64,000 nt of DNA from Algibacter mikhailovii (GTDB taxonomy: Bacteria > Bacteroidota > Bacteroidia > Flavobacteriales > Flavobacteriaceae). The notes under the pieces are model-generated. The model saw only the letters and a list, made by a program, of their open reading frames with translations. It had not been told where the DNA came from and made no database searches. The position numbers and the translations under genes are program-made. Shown here one piece after another: positions 8,413 to 20,282 of the stretch; within the stretch, counting starts at the first letter, position 1; every line of letters starts with the position of its first letter. The stretch covers positions 126,575 through 190,574 of the forward strand of contig NZ_BMWZ01000001.1 in NCBI RefSeq assembly GCF_014651495.1, written 5' to 3'.

Positions 8413-9501
8413 TTAGAGACCTTTGGTGAGTTTTTTAACAAATTTGTTGTCATATAAAAACTCATGTAAAATCACCTTAATGGCTGTGTATACAGGAATG
8501 GCCAGAATTAACCCTATGACACCAAATAAAATACCTGCATTAAGAATAACTAAGAATATTTCTAAAGGATGAGATTTAACACTTCTAGAAAATATGATGG
8601 GTTGACTAAAGAAATTATCGATTAGTTGACCAATGCCAAAAATCACTAAAACCCATAATGCTTTTGGTAACATGACCGCACTAAACGATTCTCCTAAATG
8701 ACTTGTCATAGTTAAAGTAAGCATTAAAAAAGCACCTATAACAGGCCCTAAATATGGTATTAAATTAAGCAGCGCGCAAAGAAAAGCAATAACAATAGGA
8801 TTTTCAACACCAACTATAAGTAAGCCAATAGTATATATAATAAATAGTATGAGTATTTGAATAATAAGTCCAACAAAATAACGTGATAATAAGTCCTTTA
8901 TCTTATCCGAAGAATTTTTCCACCGAGATATTTTATCATCAGGAATAAAAGTCAAAATAACGTTCTCAAATAATTTACTGTCTTTTAAGAAGAAAAAGGA
9001 AATAAAAAGTACAGAAAACAATCCAATACTGAAACTTCCCAAACCACTTACAAAAGAATTGAGAAACGTTGGAATATGGGATAAATCTATTTCTGAAAAC
9101 CAAGTTGAAGTATTTAGAGATTGTTCTAAATTGATATGATATAAATTAAAATAAGTGACAATTTCTTTATATAAATTTTCAATATTAACCTGTAATTGAT
9201 TAATGTTTAGTAAAGAAAGATTTTTCCCTTGAAGAATTATTAAAGGAATAAACAGGCCTATTAAACCCATGAACAATCCTAATAGAATGATCATAGTGGC
9301 AACTACGGCAATAGTGTTTTTAAAACGTAATTTATGCTCTAAAAACCGAACTATAGGTCTACCAATTAAAGAAATTACAGAGGCTATTGCTAAATAACCA
9401 ATAACAGACTGTACTTTATAAATGAAGATTACTAATAAAACTACACCAGTTAAAATGGCGATGGCCCTTAAAATACCGTTGGAAATTGCTTTAGCTTTCA
9501 A
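8413..9501 (-). CDS. AI-2E family transporter (permease)
   Basis: 362 aa inner-membrane protein with about eight hydrophobic segments arranged as in the AI-2E exporter/PerM family: two near the N-terminus, one around residues 60-90, a long soluble stretch with LYKEIVTYFNLY, then a cluster to the C-terminus including NLIPYLGPVIGAFLM, the conserved family motif. Members export signals or exchange sodium and protons; the substrate here is unknown. It is followed at 6 bp by the methyltransferase gene. Confidence 0.9.
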   Translation of the reverse strand: MKAKAISNGILRAIAILTGVVLLVIFIYKVQSVIGYLAIASVISLIGRPIVRFLEHKLRFKNTIAVVATMIILLGLFMGLIGLFIPLIILQGKNLSLLNINQLQVNIENLYKEIVTYFNLYHINLEQSLNTSTWFSEIDLSHIPTFLNSFVSGLGSFSIGLFSVLFISFFFLKDSKLFENVILTFIPDDKISRWKNSSDKIKDLLSRYFVGLIIQILILFIIYTIGLLIVGVENPIVIAFLCALLNLIPYLGPVIGAFLMLTLTMTSHLGESFSAVMLPKALWVLVIFGIGQLIDNFFSQPIIFSRSVKSHPLEIFLVILNAGILFGVIGLILAIPVYTAIKVILHEFLYDNKFVKKLTKGL

Positions 9502-9559
9502 TGTTAAATATTTTATCTAGTAAATCTAGGTATTTCATGTGAAAAACAGAAATTCAAGA

Positions 9560-10060
9560 CTAAAGTAATTGCTTAGTCAGCTCATAAAGTGCAATATTTG
9601 CGGCCTGGACCACATTCATACTGCTATTACGGCCATACATATCAATATGAATCACATGATCAGAAATTTTAAGGATAGATTCTGAAACGCCAAAGTTTTC
9701 GTCACCAATAACAAGAACGATGGGTTTATCCTGTGAAATTTGAAAGGTATGAATGGCTTGACTCTGACTTGTTATTTCTAAGGATATTATTAAATGTCCA
9801 TCTGTTTTAAGGGCTTTAATAACCTCAATAGCTGATTCCGTCTTGTCAAATTTTACAATTTTTTCGGTTGCTCGAGAAGTTTTTGCCACTTTTCTGCCTA
9901 AAGTGATATTTGGACCACAAAGCACAAGTTTTTCAATTCCAAATGCATCTGCAATTCTAAATAAACTTCCAATATTTGCAGCATTCGTAACATTGTCGCA
10001 CACTAAGGTAATGGGAAACTCATGTTGTTTGAAATTTGTATTGTAGTGGGTAAGTTGCAT
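9560..10060 (-). CDS. TrmH/SpoU family RNA 2'-O-methyltransferase
   Basis: 166 aa SPOUT (knotted) methyltransferase. The three SpoU motifs are visible: NIGSLFRIADAFG (motif 1, with the catalytic Arg), IVLVIGDENFGVSES (motif 2) and MYGRNSSMNVVQAANIALYEL (motif 3, first part of the knot). At 166 aa it is the short form without an N-terminal L30-like substrate domain, closer to TrmL/TrmH-like tRNA enzymes than to RlmB. The exact target nucleotide cannot be told from sequence. Cytoplasmic. Confidence 0.9.
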   Translation of the reverse strand: MQLTHYNTNFKQHEFPITLVCDNVTNAANIGSLFRIADAFGIEKLVLCGPNITLGRKVAKTSRATEKIVKFDKTESAIEVIKALKTDGHLIISLEITSQSQAIHTFQISQDKPIVLVIGDENFGVSESILKISDHVIHIDMYGRNSSMNVVQAANIALYELTKQLL

Positions 10061-10087
10061 AACGATGTATGAGCTTAGAATATTAAA

Positions 10088-10735
10088 CTAGTTCTCAAAA
10101 GCATATTTAACAATGTTTGCGCCCATTCTTAAGGCTTTTTCTCTAACTTCGGCGGGATCATTATGAATTTCGACGTCTTCCCAACCATCACCCAGATCAC
10201 TTTCATAGGTGAATAATAGGACTAAACGATCTTTTTGAAAAATGCCAAATGCTTGCGGACGTTTACCATCATGTTCGTGAATTTTAGGTAAACCATCGGG
10301 GAATTTATAAACTATATTGAAAATGGGATGACTAGATGGAATTTCAATGAGTTCTTTATTGGGAAAAACCTTTTTAAGCTCTTCGGTAATAAAAGGTTCC
10401 ATGCCGTAATTGTCGTCTATATGCAAAAAACCTCCGGATATTAAATAGTTACGCAAATTTTCAGCATCAGATTCACTAAAAAAAACGTTACCATGTCCGG
10501 TCATAAAAGTAATAGGGTATTGGAAAATATCTAGATTATCTACTTCAACGGTTGCGGGTTTAGGACTTATTCTTGTGTTAATATTGGAGTTACAAAACTT
10601 TATAAGATTAGGAAGCGCTGTGGGATTACTGTACCAATCACCTCCACCTTTATATTTTAATGTAGCCAATTCTTGAGCTTGAAAATTATAAGTAATAATG
10701 GCAAAGCTAAAAATTAAAAAGGCTATTTTTTTCAT
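10088..10735 (-). CDS. DUF4159 domain-containing secreted protein
   Basis: About 215 aa with a signal peptide (MKKIAFLIFSFAIITYNFQA). The mature part fits DUF4159: KYKGGGDWY near the start, then YPITFMTGHGNVFFSE and a GGFLHIDDNYG core resembling glutamine-amidotransferase/flavodoxin-like folds. I prefer the ATG at 10735, which gives a clean signal peptide and starts 1 bp after the rsmE stop; an ATG at 10744 would overlap rsmE by 8 bp. Function unknown. Translational coupling with rsmE is likely. Confidence 0.83.
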   Translation of the reverse strand: MKKIAFLIFSFAIITYNFQAQELATLKYKGGGDWYSNPTALPNLIKFCNSNINTRISPKPATVEVDNLDIFQYPITFMTGHGNVFFSESDAENLRNYLISGGFLHIDDNYGMEPFITEELKKVFPNKELIEIPSSHPIFNIVYKFPDGLPKIHEHDGKRPQAFGIFQKDRLVLLFTYESDLGDGWEDVEIHNDPAEVREKALRMGANIVKYAFEN

Positions 10736-10736
10736 A

Positions 10737-11441
10737 CTATTCATTTGTATAGGCAGCGGAATGGCAGGCTACGATTGCCGCAGTTTCAGTTCTTAATCGA
10801 GATTGACCTAGGGTTACTGGCACAAAACTGTTTTTAATGGCTTGTTCAATTTCATTCTTTGAAAAATCACCTTCTGGGCCAATTAATATAGTTGTATTTG
10901 TTTTTGGTTTTAAGGTTTCTTTTAACGATTTCCTATCCATTTCTTCACAATGTGCAATAAATCTGTCTCCATTAAAATCCTGTTGAACAAATGCTTTAAA
11001 GGATATGGCTTCATTGAGTTTTGGAAGAAAACAACTGAGTGATTGTTTCATAGCAGATTGTAAAATACGATTAAAACGTTCTGGTTTAATAATTTTACGT
11101 TCGCTATGATCACAAATAATTGGCGTAATACTGTGTATGCCAATTTCAGTGGCTTTTTCTAAAAACCATTCATAGCGGTCGTTCATTTTTGTAGGTGCGA
11201 CAGCCAAATGCAAGAGATATTTAGGAGACTCCTGTAATACTTTTGATACGACTTGAGCAGTACATTTGTTTATGTTGGGGATTATGATTTTTGCAGAAAA
11301 CAACCAACCTTTCCCATTGGTTATGTACATGATATCACCTGTCGTTTTTCGTAAAACTTTTATAATATGCTTACTTTCTTCTTTTTGAAAAGCGAATTCT
11401 TCTGTAGATTCATTTAATTCTGGATTATAAAAAAGTTGCAT
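10737..11441 (-). CDS. rsmE: 16S rRNA (uracil(1498)-N(3))-methyltransferase RsmE
   Basis: 234 aa, the usual RsmE length. An N-terminal PUA-like domain is followed by the SPOUT domain with the family signatures LIGPEGDFSKNEI and LGQSRLRTETAAIVA. HLAVAPTKMNDRYEWFLEKA, at the domain junction, is also typical. It methylates N3 of U1498 in 16S rRNA. It lies 40 bp downstream of tsaD, both on the minus strand, and directly before the DUF4159 gene, a grouping I recall as common in Flavobacteriia. Confidence 0.94.
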   Translation of the reverse strand: MQLFYNPELNESTEEFAFQKEESKHIIKVLRKTTGDIMYITNGKGWLFSAKIIIPNINKCTAQVVSKVLQESPKYLLHLAVAPTKMNDRYEWFLEKATEIGIHSITPIICDHSERKIIKPERFNRILQSAMKQSLSCFLPKLNEAISFKAFVQQDFNGDRFIAHCEEMDRKSLKETLKPKTNTTILIGPEGDFSKNEIEQAIKNSFVPVTLGQSRLRTETAAIVACHSAAYTNE

Positions 11442-11481
11442 ATCACGAATATATAAAAGAAATTGAGAATTGTTGAAGTAC

Positions 11482-12504
11482 TTATATCTTTAACCGTGCA
11501 GATGCTAGAGTATCATGTTGTGCAAAATCTTGGTTTAAATACTTGAGATACCCAACTATAGCTATCATAGCAGCATTATCAGTAGTAAATTCAAATTTAG
11601 GAATGTAAGTGGTCCATCCAAATTTTTGCTCGGACTCTTTTAAAATTTGTCGTATTCCGCTATTAGCCGAAACGCCTCCACCAATGGCTATACGTTTAAT
11701 GCCTGTTTCTTTAGTTGCCATTTTTAATTTGTCCATTAAAATCCCAATAATGGTATATTGAATAGAAGCACAAATATCATTTAGGTTTTCAGTAATAAAA
11801 TTTGGATTGACCTTTGTTTCGCGCTGAATAAAGTAAAGGATAGCTGTTTTTAAACCAGAGAAACTAAAATTCAATCCAGCTACTTTGGGCCTAGTGAATT
11901 TATAAGCTTTGGGGTTTCCTAATTGTGCTCTTCTATCAATTTCAGGCCCCGCAGGGTATCCTAAACCTAGTATTTTACCACTTTTATCATAGGCTTCACC
12001 AACAGCGTCATCAATGGTTTCTCCAATAACAGTCATATCAAAATAACTAGCTACCTTAACAATTTGTGTATGTCCGCCAGAAATTGTCATAGCTAAAAAA
12101 GGAAATTGGGGTTTATCAAAACCTTCCTCGTCAATAAAATGAGCCAAAATATGGGCTTGCATATGATTGACATCAATTAATGGGATGTTTAAACCAAAAG
12201 CTAACGATTTGGCAAATGAAGTGCCAACCAATAAACTCCCCATAAGTCCTGGGCCTCTAGTAAAGGCTATTGCATTTAACTGGTCTTTTTTGATATTCGC
12301 TTTTTTTAAAGCTTGATCTACCACAGGAACAATATTCTGCTGATGTGCCCTTGATGCTAATTCAGGTACAACACCCCCGTACTCTTCATGAATTTTTTGA
12401 GTAGCAATGACATTGCTTAATATTCGCCCATTATATATTACAGATGCTGCGGTGTCATCACATGAGGACTCAATTCCAAGAATATAGATATTTTGTGAGG
12501 ACAT
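11482..12504 (-). CDS. tsaD: tRNA N6-adenosine threonylcarbamoyltransferase TsaD
   Basis: 340 aa ASKHA-fold protein. Start motif GIESSCDDTAASV, the metal-binding HMQAHILAH, SGGHTQI, and the nucleotide-site loop GGGVSANSGIR are all present. It forms the t6A37 modification on ANN-decoding tRNAs with TsaB and TsaE, which are not in this window. It is divergent from tamB, with about 250 bp between the tsaD ATG and the TTG used here for tamB. Confidence 0.96.
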   Translation of the reverse strand: MSSQNIYILGIESSCDDTAASVIYNGRILSNVIATQKIHEEYGGVVPELASRAHQQNIVPVVDQALKKANIKKDQLNAIAFTRGPGLMGSLLVGTSFAKSLAFGLNIPLIDVNHMQAHILAHFIDEEGFDKPQFPFLAMTISGGHTQIVKVASYFDMTVIGETIDDAVGEAYDKSGKILGLGYPAGPEIDRRAQLGNPKAYKFTRPKVAGLNFSFSGLKTAILYFIQRETKVNPNFITENLNDICASIQYTIIGILMDKLKMATKETGIKRIAIGGGVSANSGIRQILKESEQKFGWTTYIPKFEFTTDNAAMIAIVGYLKYLNQDFAQHDTLASARLKI

Positions 12505-12750
12505 TAATTAAAATTAGGCACAATAATTGTTAATTTTGAAAACAAATAATCCATTTAAACTTAAGATTTATCTTCAAAGGCAAAATTACTCAATTATTTT
12601 TTTTAGAGGTGCTAAAAAGATTAAACTCTTTTACTTTAATAGTTATTTGCTTGAGATATTATTCAAGGAAGGTAGATAATCCTTTATAAATTTATAAATT
12701 TAGAGATTATTAAGAAGTTTTTAAAAATACTATCCAAAATAGCAGGAATT

Positions 12751-15700
12751 TTGCTGCTGCTTTTCATCATTTTGGTGCTTGTTTTGTCCATTCCTTTTGT
12801 TCAAACAGGCTTAGGGAATTATGCAACTAAAAAATTAAATGATGATTTTAAAACCAATATAAATATCGACCGAATTAGTATGCAACTTAATGGTGATATT
12901 GAGTTGAAAAACATATTAATTAGGGATTATAAAAAGGATACCCTTATAGCCATTGATGAACTTAATACCTCTATTTTGAGTTTTAGAAATTTAGCCAAAG
13001 GAGATTTAGTTTTTGGTGATATTGACATCATGGGATTGTATTTTAATATTAAAACCTATAAAGGAGAAAAAGATACTAACCTTGATTTTTTTGTAGCCAA
13101 ATTTGAAAGTGATAATCCCAGTAAAGAAAAAAGTACTTTCTTATTGTCTTCAAGCGATGTATCTATTTACTCGGGACTATTTTCCATGTCCAACGAAAAT
13201 CTTGAAACTTTAGAGCTTTTTAAATTTAAAGATTTAGATATTAATGCAACTAATTTTTTAATCTATGGGAGTAATGTAAGTGCGCGTATAAATACATTAA
13301 ATTTTATAGACAGCAGGGGTATAGAGGTGACAAATTTAATGACAGATTTCGCCTATACGCTCACAGATATAACATTTGATAACCTTCAATTAACAACACC
13401 TGCTTCTGTTTTAAAAGGAGATTTACAGTTTTCATACAAGCGTGAGGATTTACAATATTTTACTGATAAGGTTATTATAAGTGCGAATTTTAAGGATTCT
13501 AAGGTGCATTTAGATGAGCTTAACGTTTTTTATAATGAGTTTGGTAGAAATCAATCGGCAAATTTTAGCGTGAATTTATCCGGGACATTAAATGATTTAT
13601 ATACAAAAAATTTAAAATTAACTTCAAGTAGGAATACAAAGATTTACGGGAATTTACATTTTAAAAACTTGTTCAGTAGAGCGGATAATAATTTCTATAT
13701 GAATGGAAATTTTAGAAATCTATCCTCTACATATAAAGATTTAAAAGCATTATTGCCAAATGTTTTGGGAGCATCTATACCATCATCTTTTGATAGTTTA
13801 GGCAAGTTTAAAATTGTTGGAAATACACAAGTAACAACGTCCACGGTTCATGCCGATATTGATATTACAACAGAATTAGGTTTTATTGACTCAAAACTGG
13901 AAATCAATAAAATAAATGATATTGATAATGCCCTTTATAAAGGAGAAATTGCTTTGGAACAGTTTGATTTTGGCACTTTTTTTAACAACCCACAATTAGG
14001 TTTTGGTTCATTAAACTTGGATGTAAATGGCAAAGGGTTTGCGCCTAAAACTTTAGATGCTAAGGTGAAAGGTGATGTTTTTCAGTTAGAGTTTAAAGAT
14101 TATAACTACAGTAAAATTAAGGTTGCGGGAAATATCATGGATAAGATTTTTGATGGTAATCTTATAGTTAATGATAAGAATTTGAAATTAAATTTTACTG
14201 GTTTTGTTGATTTTTCAGATTATGTAAAGAAGTATGATTTTAAGGCCATAGTGGATTATGCTGACCTAAATACCTTGAATTTTGTAAAGAAAGATAGTAT
14301 TTCAATTTTTAAAAGCACAGTAAAAATGAATATGAATGCCGGGAGTTTTGATGATGCTTCAGGTAAAATTATATTTAAGGACATGAGCTATAAAAATGAA
14401 AACGACACCTATAAATTCGATTCATTTTATGTGGCTTCTAGGTTTGAAAATGATACAAGGTATGTATCTATAAATTCCCCAGATATCATTGAAGGTGGGC
14501 TTAAAGGAAAGTTTAAATTGAGGGATGTAAAAAAACTTTTTGAGAATTCCTTTGGCTATGTGTATTCTAATTATATTCCAGATAAAGTAGTTTCTGATCA
14601 AAATATAGATTTTGATTTTAAAATTTATAACAAGATTGTTGAAGTTATTTATCCTGAAATTGAACTTGGAAAAAACACCTTTATTAAGGGACGTGTTGAA
14701 AGTGATGAAAAACGATTTAAACTAACGTTCAAATCTCCAAAAATTAAAGTAAATGAATACTTCGCTAATAATATTGAACTGCAATTAGATAATAGTAATC
14801 CGGTTTTTGATACTTATGTTGAGATTGATAGTTTAAATACTAAATATTATAATGTTTCTAATTTTAACCTAATAAACGTTACCGTAAATGATACATTGTT
14901 CATGCGATCTGAATTTACCGGAGGCAAAAAAAATAATGATGAATTCAATTTGAATTTTTATCATACCATAAATGAAGAAAACGAATCGGTAATTGGGTTT
15001 ACGAAGTCTGATTTTACAGTAAAGAAAAATAAGTGGTTTATTAATGAAAACAACGACAGCTTACATAAATTGTCATTTGACAAAAAACTAACAAAATTTG
15101 ATATTCAGAAGTTTAGATTTAACCATGATAGTGAAGAAATTACCATAAAAGGATTTGTACGAGATTCAACCCAAAAGGATATTAAGTTGAATTTTACAAA
15201 TGTGGATTTACATAATATCACCCCAGATATTGATAGTTTGCGATTAGATGGAAACGTTAATGGTAAATTAGAAATATTACAGCAAAACGGAAGTTATTTG
15301 CCCAATTCAAATATTGTAGTTGATAATTTCAAAGTCAATACGTTTTTATTAGGATCTTTTGACGCTACAATAGAAGGTAATGAGTCATTGACTAATTACA
15401 AGGTTAATGCCACCATAAAAGATGATAATAGTAAATCGTTCAGTGCTATTGGCGATATAAATGTTTTGGCAAATGAGTCCAATATAGACGTTACTTTAAG
15501 TTTTAACGAGTTTAACCTTTTTCCTTTAAATCCTTTGCTGGCAGGAATTCTGTCGGATATTAGAGGAACTGCTTCAGGTGATGTTAAGGTGGTTGGTGAT
15601 TTGAAAAAACCTGATATTAATGGGGATTTAATTCTCAATGATGCTGGACTTGGCGTGCCTTATCTTGGTGTTAATTATGACTTTAATGAGCGTGCTTCAG

Positions 15701-17157
15701 TTTCACTTGTTAATCAAACGTTTCAGTTTAATGATATTAAAATAACCGACGTAAAACATAATTCTCAAGGGCAGTTTAACGGAAGCATTAGTCATGTGAA
15801 TTTTTCAAACTGGAATTTGGATTTAGGTATTAACACATCGCGATTATTGGTTCTTGATACCGAGCAGTCCGAGGAGTCCTTATATTACGGCACCGGTTTT
15901 ATTGGCGGTAGCGCAAGTATAAAAGGCCCTACAGAACAATTGGTTATTAACGTTACAGGGGTGACTGAGCGTGGAACGGCATTTAAAATCCCGCTAAGAG
16001 ACGCAACTACCTTTGGAGATAATACCTATATTCATTTTATTACGGAGGAAGAGAAAAGAGCTAAAGAGGAAGGTAATGATTTTGTGGTTAATGATATTGA
16101 AGGACTAGAATTGGATTTCGATTTAGACCTTACTGAAGATGCAGAAGTGGAACTTATAATTGATCAACGAACAGGACACTCTCTAAAAGGGAAAGGAAGA
16201 GGTGGTATACTTGTAGAAATAAATACCAATGGAAAATTCAATATGTGGGGGGATTTTGCGGTATTTGAAGGGGTTTATAATTTTGCCTATGGAGGCATAA
16301 TTAGAAAACAATTTATTGTTCAGCCAGGAGGGACTATTGCTTGGTCTGGTGACCCTTTAAAAGCACAAATAGACATGTTGGCCATTTATAAAACACGAGC
16401 CAATCCATCACCTTTATTAGATAGTCCAATAAATAGGACTATTCCTGTTGAACTTCAAATAGCCTTGGTGGGTGATTTGGAGCAACCACAACCTGAGTTT
16501 GATTTTGAATTTCCTAATGTAAATTCAACAGTTAAATCTGAGTTAAATTATAGATTGCAAACTCAAGAAGAAAAACAAAATCAAGCCTTGTATTTGATTT
16601 CTACAGCATCGTTTTCTGGTACAGGAACTAATCTTAATATATCTGGAACCATTGCAGAACGACTTAACGGTATTGTAAATAATATTTTTGCAAATAGCGA
16701 TGGTAAATTAAATATTGGACTCAATTATGAAGCTGGCCAAAATAATCCGGATTACCAAACTGATGATAGGTTTGGTTTTACACTACAAACGCAAATAAGC
16801 GATCGTGTTTCTATTAATGGTAAAGTAGGAGTTCCTATTGCTGGAAGGGGGGAAAGTCAAACGCAAACTGTTATTGCTGGAGATGTTGAAATTTCATTTT
16901 TACTAAACGACGAAGGATCTTTAAGCGCTCAAGTTTTTAACAAAGAGAACAGTATTAGAAATTTTGGAGAAGAAATAGGGTACACTCAAGGTATAGGGAT
17001 TTCATATAATGTGGATTTTGATACCTTCAAAGAATTGCTTCAAAAACTTTTTCAAAAACCAGATGATATTGACGTCGTTGAGGATGAGGAAGAAGAAAAA
17101 TCCGATGACGCTAACCTACCTGATTACATAACGATGAAGCCCTCCAAAACGAATTGA
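12751..17157 (+). CDS. tamB: Translocation/assembly module TamB-like protein (AsmA/DUF490)
   Basis: About 1,470 aa. An N-terminal membrane anchor (LLLFIILVLVLS) is followed by long beta-rich repeats and a C-terminal DUF490/TamB domain (KLNIGLNYEAG region), ending in an acidic tail. TamB proteins span the periplasm and move lipids or help outer-membrane protein insertion. The start is uncertain. The coordinates use a TTG inside the anchor, but the frame is open back to 12676 and the preceding codons read IIKKFLKILSKIAGI, a perfect positively charged start of an anchor. No ATG, GTG or TTG lies there, so initiation at ATT 12706 or 12709 is likely. Confidence 0.9.
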   Translation: MLLLFIILVLVLSIPFVQTGLGNYATKKLNDDFKTNINIDRISMQLNGDIELKNILIRDYKKDTLIAIDELNTSILSFRNLAKGDLVFGDIDIMGLYFNIKTYKGEKDTNLDFFVAKFESDNPSKEKSTFLLSSSDVSIYSGLFSMSNENLETLELFKFKDLDINATNFLIYGSNVSARINTLNFIDSRGIEVTNLMTDFAYTLTDITFDNLQLTTPASVLKGDLQFSYKREDLQYFTDKVIISANFKDSKVHLDELNVFYNEFGRNQSANFSVNLSGTLNDLYTKNLKLTSSRNTKIYGNLHFKNLFSRADNNFYMNGNFRNLSSTYKDLKALLPNVLGASIPSSFDSLGKFKIVGNTQVTTSTVHADIDITTELGFIDSKLEINKINDIDNALYKGEIALEQFDFGTFFNNPQLGFGSLNLDVNGKGFAPKTLDAKVKGDVFQLEFKDYNYSKIKVAGNIMDKIFDGNLIVNDKNLKLNFTGFVDFSDYVKKYDFKAIVDYADLNTLNFVKKDSISIFKSTVKMNMNAGSFDDASGKIIFKDMSYKNENDTYKFDSFYVASRFENDTRYVSINSPDIIEGGLKGKFKLRDVKKLFENSFGYVYSNYIPDKVVSDQNIDFDFKIYNKIVEVIYPEIELGKNTFIKGRVESDEKRFKLTFKSPKIKVNEYFANNIELQLDNSNPVFDTYVEIDSLNTKYYNVSNFNLINVTVNDTLFMRSEFTGGKKNNDEFNLNFYHTINEENESVIGFTKSDFTVKKNKWFINENNDSLHKLSFDKKLTKFDIQKFRFNHDSEEITIKGFVRDSTQKDIKLNFTNVDLHNITPDIDSLRLDGNVNGKLEILQQNGSYLPNSNIVVDNFKVNTFLLGSFDATIEGNESLTNYKVNATIKDDNSKSFSAIGDINVLANESNIDVTLSFNEFNLFPLNPLLAGILSDIRGTASGDVKVVGDLKKPDINGDLILNDAGLGVPYLGVNYDFNERASVSLVNQTFQFNDIKITDVKHNSQGQFNGSISHVNFSNWNLDLGINTSRLLVLDTEQSEESLYYGTGFIGGSASIKGPTEQLVINVTGVTERGTAFKIPLRDATTFGDNTYIHFITEEEKRAKEEGNDFVVNDIEGLELDFDLDLTEDAEVELIIDQRTGHSLKGKGRGGILVEINTNGKFNMWGDFAVFEGVYNFAYGGIIRKQFIVQPGGTIAWSGDPLKAQIDMLAIYKTRANPSPLLDSPINRTIPVELQIALVGDLEQPQPEFDFEFPNVNSTVKSELNYRLQTQEEKQNQALYLISTASFSGTGTNLNISGTIAERLNGIVNNIFANSDGKLNIGLNYEAGQNNPDYQTDDRFGFTLQTQISDRVSINGKVGVPIAGRGESQTQTVIAGDVEISFLLNDEGSLSAQVFNKENSIRNFGEEIGYTQGIGISYNVDFDTFKELLQKLFQKPDDIDVVEDEEEEKSDDANLPDYITMKPSKTN

Positions 17158-17305
17158 AACCTATTTTATTTTAGTTATTTAATGTAGTTGGAAATTTAAT
17201 TTACTTACTAAAACGTTATAGTTTTAAAGTATTACTAAAATATGACTTATGTTATAGATAATCGATTTTTGTTTAGTAATTTTACCGTGATAAATTAAAA
17301 AGTAA

Positions 17306-19314
<2,009 letters not shown>

Positions 19315-19333
19315 TATTATATTAATAATACTT

Positions 19334-19384
19334 ACTCCACAGAACTATTGTGTTTTTAATGCAGTTATCTGTGGAGTTTTTTTA
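19334..19384 (+). terminator. Rho-independent terminator after gap
   Basis: ACTCCACAGA (19334-19343) pairs perfectly with TCTGTGGAGT (19368-19377) around a 24-base loop and is followed by an unbroken T run (19377-19383). It ends the pfkA-gap transcript 20 bp after the stop codon and 12 bp before the next ATG. Confidence 0.88.
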
Positions 19385-19395
19385 TCTTTAAACTT

Positions 19396-20256
19396 ATGAT
19401 TTTAATTGTTGATAGTGGTTCTACTAAGTCAGATTGGTTGGCTGTAGATAATAACGGTAATAAATTAATGGAAAAGGTAAGGACTAAGGGCCTGAATCCT
19501 GCCATTTTGAGTGAAAAAAAACTAAGTAAAATAATTAGGAAGAGTCAAGATTTAAAGGATAATAAAGATAAGGTAACCCATGTTTTTTTCTATGGTGCGG
19601 GTTGTGGTACAGATAACGCTAGAACGTTATTACAGGGTGTGTTAAAAGAAATGTTTTCTAACGCACATGTCGAGGTAAATGAAGATACTTTAGCGGCTGT
19701 ATATTCCACAATTAATACGCCGGATGAGGCTGCAGTGGTTTGTATTTTGGGTACTGGTTCTAATTGTAGTTATTATGATGGTGAAGCATTGCATCAACGT
19801 GTTAAATCACTAGGATATACCCTTATGGATGATGCATCTGGAAATTATTTCGGTAAACAATTGATTAGAGATTATTACTTTAATCATATGCCAGAAAATG
19901 TGAAAATAGCTTTTGGTGCCAAGTATAATATGGATGCCGATTTTATTAAATACAATTTATACAAACAACCAAGTCCAAATGCTTATTTGGCCAATTTCGC
20001 AGAATTTATGTTTTTACATAAAGATTCGGAGTATACTGTAAATCTTATTAAAAATGGGATTCGTTTGTTTGCGAAAAACATGATTTTTCAATACAAAGAA
20101 GAACTAAAAACAGTTCCTGTTCATTTTGCGGGATCTATTGCTTTCTTTGCTCAAAACGAAATTAAGGAAGTAGGGGAAGAGATGGGCTTTAAGGTTGGGA
20201 ATTTTGAACGTAGACCTATTGACGGTCTTGTGCCATTTCATACCAAGGATTTATAA
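19396..20256 (+). CDS. BadF/BadG/BcrA/BcrD-type ATPase, probable N-acetylglucosamine kinase
   Basis: 286 aa ASKHA sugar-kinase fold. Phosphate-1 motif IVDSGSTKSDWLA is at the start, ILGTGSNCSYYDG supplies phosphate-2, and HFAGSIAFFAQNEI lies in the adenosine region. Flavobacterial proteins of this size are usually labelled N-acetylglucosamine kinase; the sugar is not proven by sequence. It starts just beyond the gap terminator, so it needs its own promoter or read-through. Confidence 0.8.
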   Translation: MILIVDSGSTKSDWLAVDNNGNKLMEKVRTKGLNPAILSEKKLSKIIRKSQDLKDNKDKVTHVFFYGAGCGTDNARTLLQGVLKEMFSNAHVEVNEDTLAAVYSTINTPDEAAVVCILGTGSNCSYYDGEALHQRVKSLGYTLMDDASGNYFGKQLIRDYYFNHMPENVKIAFGAKYNMDADFIKYNLYKQPSPNAYLANFAEFMFLHKDSEYTVNLIKNGIRLFAKNMIFQYKEELKTVPVHFAGSIAFFAQNEIKEVGEEMGFKVGNFERRPIDGLVPFHTKDL

Positions 20257-20282
20257 TTTTCAGAGATTAAACCTTTACATTT

